From positions 1-64,000 of the forward strand of contig JAFRSH010000024.1 of assembly GCA_017427685.1 (NCBI GenBank): a stretch of 64,000 nucleotides of DNA, read 5' to 3'. The stretch is from Lachnospiraceae bacterium (GTDB lineage Bacteria > Bacillota > Clostridia > Lachnospirales > Lachnospiraceae). This document shows positions 1-7,432 of this stretch, piece by piece (the first letter of the stretch is position 1; each line of letters opens with the position of its first letter). A program made the position numbers and the translations under genes. The notes beneath the pieces are model-generated. The model had not been told where the DNA came from, did no database searches, and saw nothing but the letters and a program-made list of their open reading frames with translations.

Positions 1-2
1 AA

Positions 3-119
3 GATGGCGAAGTTTACGGAGCCATTTGTGTCTATAGATTTCCGAGTCATCTTTTGGATGACGATGGAAATCTATTAGCCGGGAGGACGTGCAAATGGAG
101 CGTAGCAAAACAAAGGTAG
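3..119 (+). CDS. Possible C-terminal fragment of an upstream gene
   Basis: The frame beginning at base 3 is open from the window edge to a TAG at 117-119 and reads as ordinary protein (ending ...LLAGRTCKWSVAKQR). The other two forward frames stop earlier. Only 38 residues are visible, so no family can be named. The following 80 bases up to the alpha-galactosidase start carry no gene. The fragment could also be a chance open frame. Confidence 0.35.
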   Translation, partial: DGEVYGAICVYRFPSHLLDDDGNLLAGRTCKWSVAKQR

Positions 120-199
120 AGAGCGTGTTTTACGAAAACAAGCTGACTGTCGGGCACGCATGTAGTTATTTACCATGTAGTATTTTAAGGAGATAGAAT

Positions 200-2053
200 A
201 TGCTTAACCCGCCTGTAATAAAGGACAAAAAGTACAGATACGACAGCTTTTCGGACGGAAAATGCCTCCCGCAGAAGCGCGCAGGTCGCCTTCCTGTGAT
301 GGGATGGAACAGTTGGAATGCGTTCGGGAGCGAGAACACGGAAGCGCTTACCATGGCGCAGGCGCAGAAGTTTATTGAACTTGGCCTCAAGGATGTGGGC
401 TACAGCTATATCGTCCTTGACGACGGCTGCTACAGGCAGGAGCGTGTGGACGGAAAGCTCGCCTGTGAGACGATCAAGTTCCCTTCGGGATTTAAGGGAC
501 TTGCGGACAAGCTCCATGCGATGGGTCTCAAGTTCGGTATGTACAACGACATCGGCACGAATCTCTGCGGAGGTGCGGCTGTCGGAACATGCGGTTTCGA
601 GGAGGTAGATGCGGCTTCGTACAAGGAGTGGGATATCGACTTTATCAAGGTCGACAACTGCTACTATCCTTGGGACAACGCAACCTTTGCTTCTGCTGAA
701 AACGCACGCTTCTCATGGGCACCTGCGATCAAGGCTGTAAGACTCAGCGGTGCGGGCTTTGATAAGGAGCTCAGCGCGACTGAGGACGGAAGGCTTGTGG
801 GTGACGGTGCGGAGGTCTCCCCGGATGGCTTCGTGACAAGGATCGGTACTAAGGACGGCCCCGGACCCGATTGTTCACCTCTCGGCCCCGAGAGCAGCGA
901 GCTTGTTTTTGATGTAAATGTGCCTTCCGACGGCGAGTACCTTTTCAAGGTTCTCTACTCGACCGCCAAGCAGGAGGGCAGAGGTGAGTGGCTTCAGGTG
1001 GGAGTCGGCAGCGAGATCTTTTACGATGATCTTTTGCCTGAAACGTCTCAGAACAATAATGGTGAAAGTTCGGCCGAAGACACTGTGAACGACAATAAAG
1101 AACAGCCGGACGCCAATATAACGTTTATATGGTCAGACGAGATAAAGATCACCCTTAAAGCGGGCGAGAATACCATCCGTGTCATGAATCACAGACGCCA
1201 GGAGAATCCTCACCACTCCTACGCCAGATTCCTCGAGTGCATGAGGGCGGCGGCACCCGACCGTGATATCGTGCTCTCTGTCTGTGAGTGGGGCAAGAAC
1301 CAGCCTCAGAACTGGGCTTACCGCGTGGGTGATTCGTGGAGGATCCTCAACGACATCACTTTCAGCGTCGGCAGTGACGGGAAGCCGGGCAACTGCGGAT
1401 GGGTTACAGATTACACGACCTCGATCCCCGCTCAGTACAACAAGGCCTGTGTCATGGACGAATTCGCCGGACTCGACAAGGGTTGGAACGATCCCGACAT
1501 GATGGTTCTCGGAATGAACGGCGTGGATGACACCATGAACAGGACTCATTTCGCTATGTGGTGCATGCTCAATGCTCCGCTCGTGCTCGGACTTGACCTC
1601 AGGACGGTGAAGAAGGGTGACCTGCTCCACCGCATCATGACCAATACAGACCTTATCGCGCTTAACCAGGATCCTCTCGGTATCCAGGCTAAGAGAGTTA
1701 TGGTAGTTCCCGGAAAGGGAAGCTCTGTCACGGCAGACCGACCCGACCGGACCTACATCACCGACAACAACCGTGTGGATGTACTTGCCAAGCCCCTTGC
1801 GGACGGCAGTATCGCGGTGTCGTTCTTTAACCTCTCAGATGATACGTCAGGCGAGATAGTTCTATGTCTTACAGTTGTAGAAAAACTGCTCGGGAACAAG
1901 ATCGCGGGCAGGGTAAAATTCTTCTCGGCAGCTTCTTACGAAACAAAGGATCTCTGGACGAAAGAGACTGTAAAGATCAGGGGTGGGAACATAAGCATCA
2001 AGGAGATCCCGGCTCACGGAGATGTTACTTTTAAGGTAACTCCCTGTAATTGA
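200..2053 (+). CDS. GH27 alpha-galactosidase with an inserted carbohydrate-binding-like domain
   Basis: Likely hydrolyses terminal alpha-1,6-galactosides (melibiose or raffinose-type sugars) inside the cell; no signal peptide is seen. GH27 hallmarks are MGWNSWNAFG (residues 34-43), the nucleophile region DFIKVDNCYY (Asp152), GDSWRILND with Asp385 at the acid/base position of family GH27, and GWNDPDMM (429-435). The catalytic barrel is interrupted at about residues 180-345 by a beta-rich segment (VPSDGEYLFKVLYST; ITLKAGENTIRVMN) that resembles a CBM35/CBM6-type module. At 617 residues it is longer than the 400-450 of a plain GH27 enzyme, and the insert accounts for this. The ATG at 200 has an AAGGAGAT ribosome site. 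Enzyme family is confident, the exact substrate is inferred. Confidence 0.88.
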   Translation: MLNPPVIKDKKYRYDSFSDGKCLPQKRAGRLPVMGWNSWNAFGSENTEALTMAQAQKFIELGLKDVGYSYIVLDDGCYRQERVDGKLACETIKFPSGFKGLADKLHAMGLKFGMYNDIGTNLCGGAAVGTCGFEEVDAASYKEWDIDFIKVDNCYYPWDNATFASAENARFSWAPAIKAVRLSGAGFDKELSATEDGRLVGDGAEVSPDGFVTRIGTKDGPGPDCSPLGPESSELVFDVNVPSDGEYLFKVLYSTAKQEGRGEWLQVGVGSEIFYDDLLPETSQNNNGESSAEDTVNDNKEQPDANITFIWSDEIKITLKAGENTIRVMNHRRQENPHHSYARFLECMRAAAPDRDIVLSVCEWGKNQPQNWAYRVGDSWRILNDITFSVGSDGKPGNCGWVTDYTTSIPAQYNKACVMDEFAGLDKGWNDPDMMVLGMNGVDDTMNRTHFAMWCMLNAPLVLGLDLRTVKKGDLLHRIMTNTDLIALNQDPLGIQAKRVMVVPGKGSSVTADRPDRTYITDNNRVDVLAKPLADGSIAVSFFNLSDDTSGEIVLCLTVVEKLLGNKIAGRVKFFSAASYETKDLWTKETVKIRGGNISIKEIPAHGDVTFKVTPCN

Positions 2054-2166
2054 AACTCCTGATCGACCTGACAGGCCGGATTGACAAGGATGACAGATGG
2101 TTTGCCTGAATGGACAGAAGGCGGTTTTGATTTAGGAACATTGAATCAGATAACGGGAGATTCAGA

Positions 2167-2550
2167 ATGACAAGAGAAGAGTTCCTGGAGCGGTTGCTGG
2201 GGATGCAGGAGGCGTACGAGCTCGGTATCGCCGAGGCGAAGGACATGCGCGACCCTGACGCCGTGCTCACACGTTCCGACGCAGCACGCTACGCACACCT
2301 TTACATGCGTGAAAACCTCGGGCTCCCGGACATTCCGGATATCTCGGAGGCCGAGATCCTGAAGGATCTGTATGACTGCAGGGTTTGCGCCAATCACATA
2401 GCGCAGGCCTATCTGCGCGGCATCATGCCGGGGAAGGACATGCCCGGCGTGATGGGGAGAGTCTTCCTCGCATTCGACCCCGGTGCACCCGTCGAAGAGG
2501 CGGAGGCAGGAAAAATCATATCTAATCTACAGATTTATAACTCTTTATAA
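2167..2550 (+). CDS. Hypothetical protein, weakly S-layer-homology-like
   Basis: A 127-residue soluble protein starting 113 bases after the alpha-galactosidase, with GGGAGA upstream of its ATG. The middle (LTRSDAARYAHLYMRENLGLPD ... LKDLYDCRVCANHIAQAYLRGIM, described by its ends) resembles the pattern of SLH-like modules, where a Thr-Arg-x-x-Ala-Ala motif is followed by a Gly-Ile-Met turn. It has no signal peptide or cell-wall anchor, so a surface role is unlikely. Its final codons lie inside a 10-bp tandem repeat, so the last few residues (NLQIYNSL) may be repeat-derived. Its position suggests co-transcription with the glycosidase. Function unknown. Confidence 0.6.
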   Translation: MTREEFLERLLGMQEAYELGIAEAKDMRDPDAVLTRSDAARYAHLYMRENLGLPDIPDISEAEILKDLYDCRVCANHIAQAYLRGIMPGKDMPGVMGRVFLAFDPGAPVEEAEAGKIISNLQIYNSL

Positions 2551-2612
2551 CTGTTTATAACTCTTTATAACTTGAAAAAGTGATTTATAACTGTTTATAA
2601 CTCTTTATAACT
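2534..2612. repeat. 10-bp-period AT-rich tandem repeat
   Basis: TTTATAACT occurs seven times, at 2534, 2544, 2554, 2564, 2584, 2594 and 2604, alternately followed by C or G. The spacing is exactly 10 bp, and the one gap is exactly 20 bp, so helical phase is kept. The first copies overlap the end of the preceding gene. Confidence 0.9.
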
Positions 2613-2630
2613 TACTTCGATATTTTTAAC

Positions 2631-2656
2631 AAAAAAAACACCTAAAGGTGTTTTTT
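2631..2656. terminator. Bidirectional intrinsic terminator
   Basis: An A-run, an ACACCT/AGGTGT stem and a T-run form a symmetric hairpin. It can end the plus-strand glycosidase transcript and the minus-strand acetyltransferase transcript that converge here. Confidence 0.85.
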
Positions 2657-2682
2657 GCTTTGAAGGTTTCCTGAGTATTCTC

Positions 2683-3174
2683 TTATTTTGGAAGATCAAA
2701 CACAGCTCCGCCGGCGATTTTGTCAATGACGTCGTCATCGAGAACTGTGTCTGCTTCCTCAGCGTTTTCCTTGGAAACAGATTGTCGGACACTAAAGATA
2801 TCGCCTTGATTTGTTTTGGGGAGTGTCATGAAGAAACCGGTGCTGCGGGTGAAACCCTGCTTGCTGTAGAAGCCTTCGGCAGCGGTGGTTCCGAGGAAGC
2901 CCCAGAGCCCCTCGAGCTCGGGAGCGGATTTTATAAAGGAAACAAGCTTGCTTCCGAGTCCCAGACCCTGATGATCTTTGTCGATCACGACATCGGAGAT
3001 GTAGAACATGGTAGCGTAGTCGGTCACGGCACGTCCGAATCCGACCTGCACGTCGTTCTCATCAAAGACACCGAAGCAGAGAGACCCCTCGATCGATTTT
3101 TCCACGGTCTCTTTGTGGCGCTTGTTTGCCCAGTGAGTTTGGGAGAGAAGGTACATGATCTCGTCCAAATGCAT
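2683..3174 (-). CDS. GNAT-family N-acetyltransferase
   Basis: A 163-residue acetyl-CoA-dependent acyltransferase. The acetyl-CoA-binding motif A is seen as DVVIDKDHQGLGLGSKL (QGLGLG at residues 69-74), followed by GFYSKQGF, the usual motif B region. The N-terminal half (QVGFGRAVTDYATMFYISDV) fits the small GNAT subgroup that reads GFARVVTDYATF. The ATG at 3174 was preferred over the one at 3213 because GAAAGG lies 10 bases before it, while the upstream ATG has no ribosome site. A polar tail after residue 125 is not part of the GNAT fold. Substrate unknown. Confidence 0.8.
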   Translation of the reverse strand: MHLDEIMYLLSQTHWANKRHKETVEKSIEGSLCFGVFDENDVQVGFGRAVTDYATMFYISDVVIDKDHQGLGLGSKLVSFIKSAPELEGLWGFLGTTAAEGFYSKQGFTRSTGFFMTLPKTNQGDIFSVRQSVSKENAEEADTVLDDDVIDKIAGGAVFDLPK

Positions 3175-3353
3175 GCACTCTCTACCTTTCTTAAATTTAA
3201 AATTAATTTCCATATCAAAGCCTCTGTTTATGCGGGTTTAAGAGTATTCAAATCTGCGCTTTTTTGTCTGCTTTGCACCGGTTTCGGGTGCCGATGTGAG
3301 CTGACGCATATGTGATCGGTTCGGATTTTCGGGCCGTATCAGAAGGTACGGTA

Positions 3354-4151
3354 TCATATCCCGAGAAGTCGTCTTGCGTTCCTACAGAGGATGAGTTCTT
3401 TATCCTCATCGGAAAGCGGGAGCGTCTTGAGGATTTTGATCTCTTCGCCGGGATCCGTCCACGGAGAATCGGATCCGAAAAGGATGTGATCGACTCCCAA
3501 AGCCTTTACGATATTGAGAAACGTCTCGTGAGGATAATACGCCAACCCCATCGATGTGTCAATGTAGATCTCGTCATGGCCGGCGTAATTCTCGGCTACT
3601 TCGTCCCACTGCCTGCAACCGCCGAGGTGAGCAGCGATGATCACTCCGCCCCGAAGCTCCTTTGCGATGTTGGCAAACTGCTTAGGGCTGCTCCTTAAAG
3701 CTCCGGTGGAGATAGGATCATAGCCGGCGTGGAAGAGCGCTATCAGTCCTCTGTCGAAGATCCTGTCGTAGATCGGAAGCATCTCGGGCGCGTCGACCTC
3801 GAACTCCTGATACTCGCAGTGGAATTTGATACCTTTGAAGCCCATCTTAGCGACTGTATCTACCTGCTCTTTCCAATCATCGGAATGAGGCCAGATACTA
3901 CCGAAAGGGATGATGCGGTCATTATTTATGACATCGGCCCAGGCGTTGATCTTTTCAAACTGGTGGCGCTTTGTGACGATAGGCTGGATAACCGAGATGT
4001 CAACACCCGACTTGTCCATCGATTCAATGAGGGAGTCGGCTGTCATGTCGTGCATGGGCATGTATTCCCCGTTGGCATTATCAATGAGAGCCTGTTTTGC
4101 ACGAGGCGCAAGATCATCCGGGAATATATGTGTGTGTATGTCTATTACCAT
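3354..4151 (-). CDS. Amidohydrolase-2-type metal-dependent hydrolase
   Basis: A 265-residue TIM-barrel hydrolase of the amidohydrolase superfamily (PF04909-like, as in ACMSD and 2-pyrone-dicarboxylate lactonase). Metal-ligand motifs are visible in order: DIHTHIF (His6, His8), GIKFHCEYQ, LFHAGYDP, AAHLGG and FGSDSPW with the catalytic Asp. It could hydrolyse or decarboxylate a small cyclic substrate, but nothing nearby identifies it. AGAGG precedes the ATG at 4151. The acetyltransferase lies 180 bases further along the same strand and may be transcribed separately. Confidence 0.82.
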   Translation of the reverse strand: MVIDIHTHIFPDDLAPRAKQALIDNANGEYMPMHDMTADSLIESMDKSGVDISVIQPIVTKRHQFEKINAWADVINNDRIIPFGSIWPHSDDWKEQVDTVAKMGFKGIKFHCEYQEFEVDAPEMLPIYDRIFDRGLIALFHAGYDPISTGALRSSPKQFANIAKELRGGVIIAAHLGGCRQWDEVAENYAGHDEIYIDTSMGLAYYPHETFLNIVKALGVDHILFGSDSPWTDPGEEIKILKTLPLSDEDKELILCRNARRLLGI

Positions 4152-4749
4152 TCGTAATACCTCTTTTTCTTGCTGTCCCGTACCTGTTTCAATCGTGTGC
4201 GTGGACAGTCTTTGATGGAGTAGTATTTCTCCACATTTCCATAAATATGATGTAAATGCGTGCGGTTGTCAAGTAAAACAGCAAAATCGCGTCTGCTTGC
4301 AGTTAAAAGATACACTCATAATCCTCGGAATGATCTGCTGTGTCTGTCTTATCATTTGAGGATCCTTCGTATGATCCGCAGCACAATATATTGTGGTATA
4401 CCATGTTCACGAAATGCGAAGAAACAAGGCTTGCCTGTGCTCATAATCCAAATAATTAAAACAAAAATTAATAAATCCCGACCGACAAAAGTAGAACCTA
4501 GAGATTTTGTTTTGCCGAAAGGCTTTTTACCTCGGGAAACAACTTCGAAAGGCGCATTTTCAGGCTGTGACCGCGTGACCTGCTTCTCAGGGAGCCTGCT
4601 CATTCGGATGATCACTAAATATGGTACTTATGTCACCGATGACAATATACCGTATTCACTTGACAACTGTCATGTGAAATGATATCTTCATAATCGAGCA
4701 GAGGACTTGACAACTGTAAAGTGATTGTGCTGTCGAAAGGAGCATTAGT
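4152..4749. other. 598-base intergenic region upstream of the HipA-like pair
   Basis: No convincing gene is seen. Open frames on both strands (for example 4352-4615 minus, 4260-4682 plus) have no ribosome site and no recognisable motif. The region holds an isolated GTTGTCAAGT at 4265-4274, the reverse complement of the core of the two operator-like repeats at its other end, and small hairpins. An unrecognised small RNA cannot be excluded. Confidence 0.5.
4658..4717 (+). promoter_or_regulatory. Duplicated 13-bp operator-like repeat with a promoter
   Basis: ACTTGACAACTGT occurs at 4658-4670 and again at 4705-4717, 47 bp apart; similarity continues into the following bases. The first copy contains a perfect TTGACA at 4660-4665, with TATCTT 17 bp downstream as a possible -10. 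The second copy sits just before the ribosome site of the kinase gene. This fits autoregulation by the HTH partner. Confidence 0.6.
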
Positions 4750-5568
4750 GTGAAGGACATCATCTTTGAACAACAGGACCTGAGACACCTCTCCTGGACA
4801 CATACCAGGAGCTCTTCGGGTACAGCCGGTTCGTTCTTAAAGTCGTATGATGACAGCGGAGAAAGGAAGCTTTATTACAAGCTTTCTGATTATGATGCTC
4901 AAAACGGTGTGGTCGGACACGAGTGCGTCAACGAGATCATAGCCGGTCGTCTGATGGATCTTTTGGGGGTCAGGAGGCTCGAGTATGTTCTTGTAAACGC
5001 TCTGATACTGCTTGACGGGCGTGAGATGAACACTTTCCTGTGTCGTTCTTTTGATTTTAAAGAGAGGGGACAGAGTAAACTCTCTTTGGAAGCGTATTAC
5101 GAACTCGAGCGTCGAGGGGACGAAACTCCACTTGATTTTTGTACAAGAATGGGATGGAGTGATCTCGTCTACGGTATGATCGTGACTGATTTCCTCATAA
5201 TCAACCGTGACCGACATGGAGCGAACATCGAAGTCCTGAGGAGTCGATCGGGTGAAAATGTCTCGCCCGCTCCGCTCTTTGATCAAGGCCTTTCGCTTGC
5301 ATGCAGATGCAGAACAGAGGAAGAAATAGCTTCCTTTGATCCTATGTGTGATCCGGCGGTTCAGTCATTTGTCGGAACACGGAGCACATTTAAGAATCTT
5401 GACCTTGTTCCGGCGGCTTTTTTGAGTTCGCTTCCAAGATTCAATGACATTGATCTTGATTCGGTTCTGGAGGACATCGACAGGATCCTTCCTGAGGGAC
5501 ACATTTGCAAGCTTTGTGAGATCATTGAGAGGAGGTGGGAATACCTTGACTCAATTCGAAATACGTGA
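4750..5568 (+). CDS. HipA/CtkA-like protein kinase, candidate toxin
   Basis: A 272-residue protein with the HipA-like kinase pattern: a Ser/Thr/Gly-rich loop SSSGTAGSFLK near residue 22, an ATP-binding lysine in LYYKLS (Lys44), GHECVNEIIAGRL (57-67), the catalytic loop IINRDRHGANIEVL (Asp154, Asn159) and the metal-binding PLFDQGLSL (Asp178). It is shorter than E. coli HipA (about 440) and lacks the HipA N-terminal subdomain, so it is closer to the CtkA/HipA-C type. The start is GTG, with AAAGGAG 7 bases upstream. Its last 23 bases overlap the next gene, so the two are translationally coupled. A toxin role is inferred from family and arrangement; a host signalling kinase is the alternative. 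Confidence 0.72.
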   Translation: MKDIIFEQQDLRHLSWTHTRSSSGTAGSFLKSYDDSGERKLYYKLSDYDAQNGVVGHECVNEIIAGRLMDLLGVRRLEYVLVNALILLDGREMNTFLCRSFDFKERGQSKLSLEAYYELERRGDETPLDFCTRMGWSDLVYGMIVTDFLIINRDRHGANIEVLRSRSGENVSPAPLFDQGLSLACRCRTEEEIASFDPMCDPAVQSFVGTRSTFKNLDLVPAAFLSSLPRFNDIDLDSVLEDIDRILPEGHICKLCEIIERRWEYLDSIRNT

Positions 5569-6361
5569 CAGTTCCATCAAAGAAGGACGCAAGGACAAGC
5601 TTGTAGGTATCCTGTATTACTATGAACGATCGAAGCGTTTTTACGCAGAAATACCCGCAGGTATCACGGAATGGGAGTGCCCCATGATGTTTATGAAGCA
5701 CGTCAGGGAGGGTGTCCTCACGATCGATCATATAAGCGTTAAGAAATGGGTTGAACAGCGCATCATCCCGCACGAGAGGCAGAATATCGGAGCGATCCTG
5801 CGCGACAACGGACTTAAAGAGTACGACGAGTACCGCCTCCTGATGCTCAGCGAGGGCAGAGGAGCGATGGACGATGAGTACATCAGGAAGATTCCTTTTG
5901 ATCTGGTTCCGGAGGAGATCCGTGCACGTGAGAAGCGACGTGTGCGGGACGTGATGGCGATCGCCGGTGGGAAGGTTGTGGTCTTCTTTGCGGATGGCAG
6001 GTCGGGAATGGTTGATCCGCGCGAGCTTGTACCTGCCGGATCTCCGACTTCTTTCTTCCTTGGTGATGAGGAGAGACTGCGGCACGTGAAGGTTTCACCC
6101 GGAGGGCACGGGATCGAGTGGGGCAGCGACCATTTTATCATGGCTGAGAAGCTTTATACCCATTCCGAAACGCTTTCGATCTGTTATGAGGACGTTTTGG
6201 GGTTCGCAAGCGACCGTCTTGTCAGCACCCGCAGACTTACGCGCGAGCTCGGAGCCTCACGGCAGTACATATCCCAGCTTGTGAACGAAGGCCGCCTGAG
6301 TCCCGTGATCGACGAACCGTCGGTTCGGTTGTACCCGAGGGCGCAGATCGAGAGAGATTAG
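5546..6361 (+). CDS. DUF2442-like and helix-turn-helix protein, candidate antitoxin or regulator
   Basis: A 271-residue partner of the HipA-like kinase. Three parts are seen. An N-terminal alpha/beta domain (about 1-125, LVGILYYYERSKRFYAEI) has no family I recognise. A DUF2442-like domain (about 135-205) has the KVVVFFADGR ... LRHVKVSPGGHGIEWG pattern. A C-terminal helix-turn-helix (STRRLTRELGASRQYISQL, about 230-250) probably binds DNA. The TTG at 5546 was chosen because GGAGGTGG lies 7 bases upstream, inside the kinase gene; the frame upstream of it overlaps the kinase and looks random. The likely target is the repeats at 4658 and 4705. Confidence 0.65.
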   Translation: MTQFEIRDSSIKEGRKDKLVGILYYYERSKRFYAEIPAGITEWECPMMFMKHVREGVLTIDHISVKKWVEQRIIPHERQNIGAILRDNGLKEYDEYRLLMLSEGRGAMDDEYIRKIPFDLVPEEIRAREKRRVRDVMAIAGGKVVVFFADGRSGMVDPRELVPAGSPTSFFLGDEERLRHVKVSPGGHGIEWGSDHFIMAEKLYTHSETLSICYEDVLGFASDRLVSTRRLTRELGASRQYISQLVNEGRLSPVIDEPSVRLYPRAQIERD

Positions 6362-6371
6362 AGTTTTACCC

Positions 6372-6400
6372 TTTAATAAATGCGCTTTTTGTGCTATCAT
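6372..6400 (+). promoter_or_regulatory. Possible promoter of the DRTGG/hydrogenase accessory genes
   Basis: TTTAAT at 6372-6377 and TATCAT at 6395-6400 are 17 bp apart, 62 bases before the DRTGG gene. Both boxes are imperfect. Confidence 0.35.
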
Positions 6401-6461
6401 ATAAGCATCGTAACATCGGACGGATTAAACAGCTTAGACTATTAATATTGGGAGAAAACAC

Positions 6462-6812
6462 ATGACGATTTCAGATGTACAGGTAATACTTCACGGAACC
6501 TATGTCTGCGGCGAAGACCAGAAGGATCGCGAGATCCACTCCGCCTGCGGCTCGGACATGATGAGCGACGTGCTCGCTTATGTTAAGGATCAGGCGGTGC
6601 TCCTCACCGGCCTTTGCAATCCTCAGGTTATCAGGACCGCCGAGATGATCGACGCGTACTGTATAGTCTTTATCCGCGGCAAGAAGCCCACGGAAGAAAT
6701 GATCGAGATGGCCAAAGAGCGTGGCATAACGATCCTGTGCACGGATCACCGTATGTTCAATGCATGCGGCCTCCTCTACAGCAACGGCCTAAGGGGAGGT
6801 GTACCCTATTGA
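6462..6812 (+). CDS. DRTGG-domain protein of the hydrogenase accessory cluster
   Basis: A 116-residue protein of the DRTGG-like type that clostridia place beside [FeFe]-hydrogenase genes. The fold is suggested by alternating beta strands (QAVLLTGL, AYCIVFIRG, ITILCTDH) and a ligand-loop CNPQVIRTAEM. A ribosome site GGGAGA lies before the ATG. Its stop codon overlaps the TTG start of the next gene, so the two are coupled. It is assumed to sense a small ligand linked to redox or hydrogenase control, but the ligand is unknown. Confidence 0.72.
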   Translation: MTISDVQVILHGTYVCGEDQKDREIHSACGSDMMSDVLAYVKDQAVLLTGLCNPQVIRTAEMIDAYCIVFIRGKKPTEEMIEMAKERGITILCTDHRMFNACGLLYSNGLRGGVPY

Positions 6813-7231
6813 GTGAAGTAAAGCTTTCTTATACCATCTCGGGCGACGATTTCACCAGGGCCGGCGAGGCGTCGGGCGATGTGAAGTCCAAGCTCAAGGT
6901 CCTCGGGGTTTCACCCGACATCGTGCGTAAGGTCTCCATCGCTCTTTACGAAGGTGAGATCAACATGGTCATCCATGCGCACGGAGGGACTATTGACGTT
7001 ACGATCTCCGAAACCGAGATCACCATGGTACTTGCGGACCGTGGTCCCGGTATCGAAAACGTTGAGCTCGCCATGCAGGCGGGTTACTCGACGGCATCGG
7101 AGAACGTTCGGGCGCTCGGCTTCGGAGCCGGCATGGGACTCCCGAACATGAAGAAGTACAGCGACGAGATGAGCATTGATACTCGTCTTGGGGAGGGAAC
7201 CACTGTAACCATGAAGGTATTTTTACAGTGA
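6809..7231 (+). CDS. RsbT/RsbW-like ATP-binding protein
   Basis: A 140-residue GHKL-type ATPase of the anti-sigma-factor kinase class. The N box is KVSIALYEGEINMVIHAH, the G1 box is LADRGPGI, and the G2 region is GFGAGMGLPNMKKYSD, ending with GEGTTVTMKV. The start is TTG at 6809, with AGGGGAGGT 8 bases upstream; the upstream frame runs through the DRTGG gene. In clostridial hydrogenase clusters this small ATPase accompanies DRTGG proteins and a sensory hydrogenase, which suggests a phosphorylation switch controlling hyd expression. No cognate sigma factor or anti-anti-sigma gene is in the window. Confidence 0.8.
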   Translation: MSEVKLSYTISGDDFTRAGEASGDVKSKLKVLGVSPDIVRKVSIALYEGEINMVIHAHGGTIDVTISETEITMVLADRGPGIENVELAMQAGYSTASENVRALGFGAGMGLPNMKKYSDEMSIDTRLGEGTTVTMKVFLQ

Positions 7232-7432
7232 GAAAACTTAACTGTCCGTTCGGTATGTAACACATTATGGGAAACCTGCTGCCTGTCGAAGGATTCAGCG
7301 AGGAGCAGAAGCGGATTAAAACGCTTATGTTAAAAGTGCTGCATATCTGCATCCGGGAAGACCTGAGTCTGCCATGTCGGTGGCGCGTCAGACTATATGG
7401 TCAGCCGGTAGAGAACGGAGGTCGGAGGGTTT

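Noticed and set aside
4352..4615. Minus-strand 87-codon open frame upstream of the HipA-like gene
   Set aside because: No ribosome site, no motif, and composition unlike the neighbours; it is probably a chance frame.
7267..7432. Possible small gene between the RsbT-like ATPase and the HydS-like gene
   Set aside because: The 65-codon plus frame runs into the HydS-like gene in another frame and has no ribosome site. The gap contains only a copy of AACGCTTATG and the HydS ribosome site.
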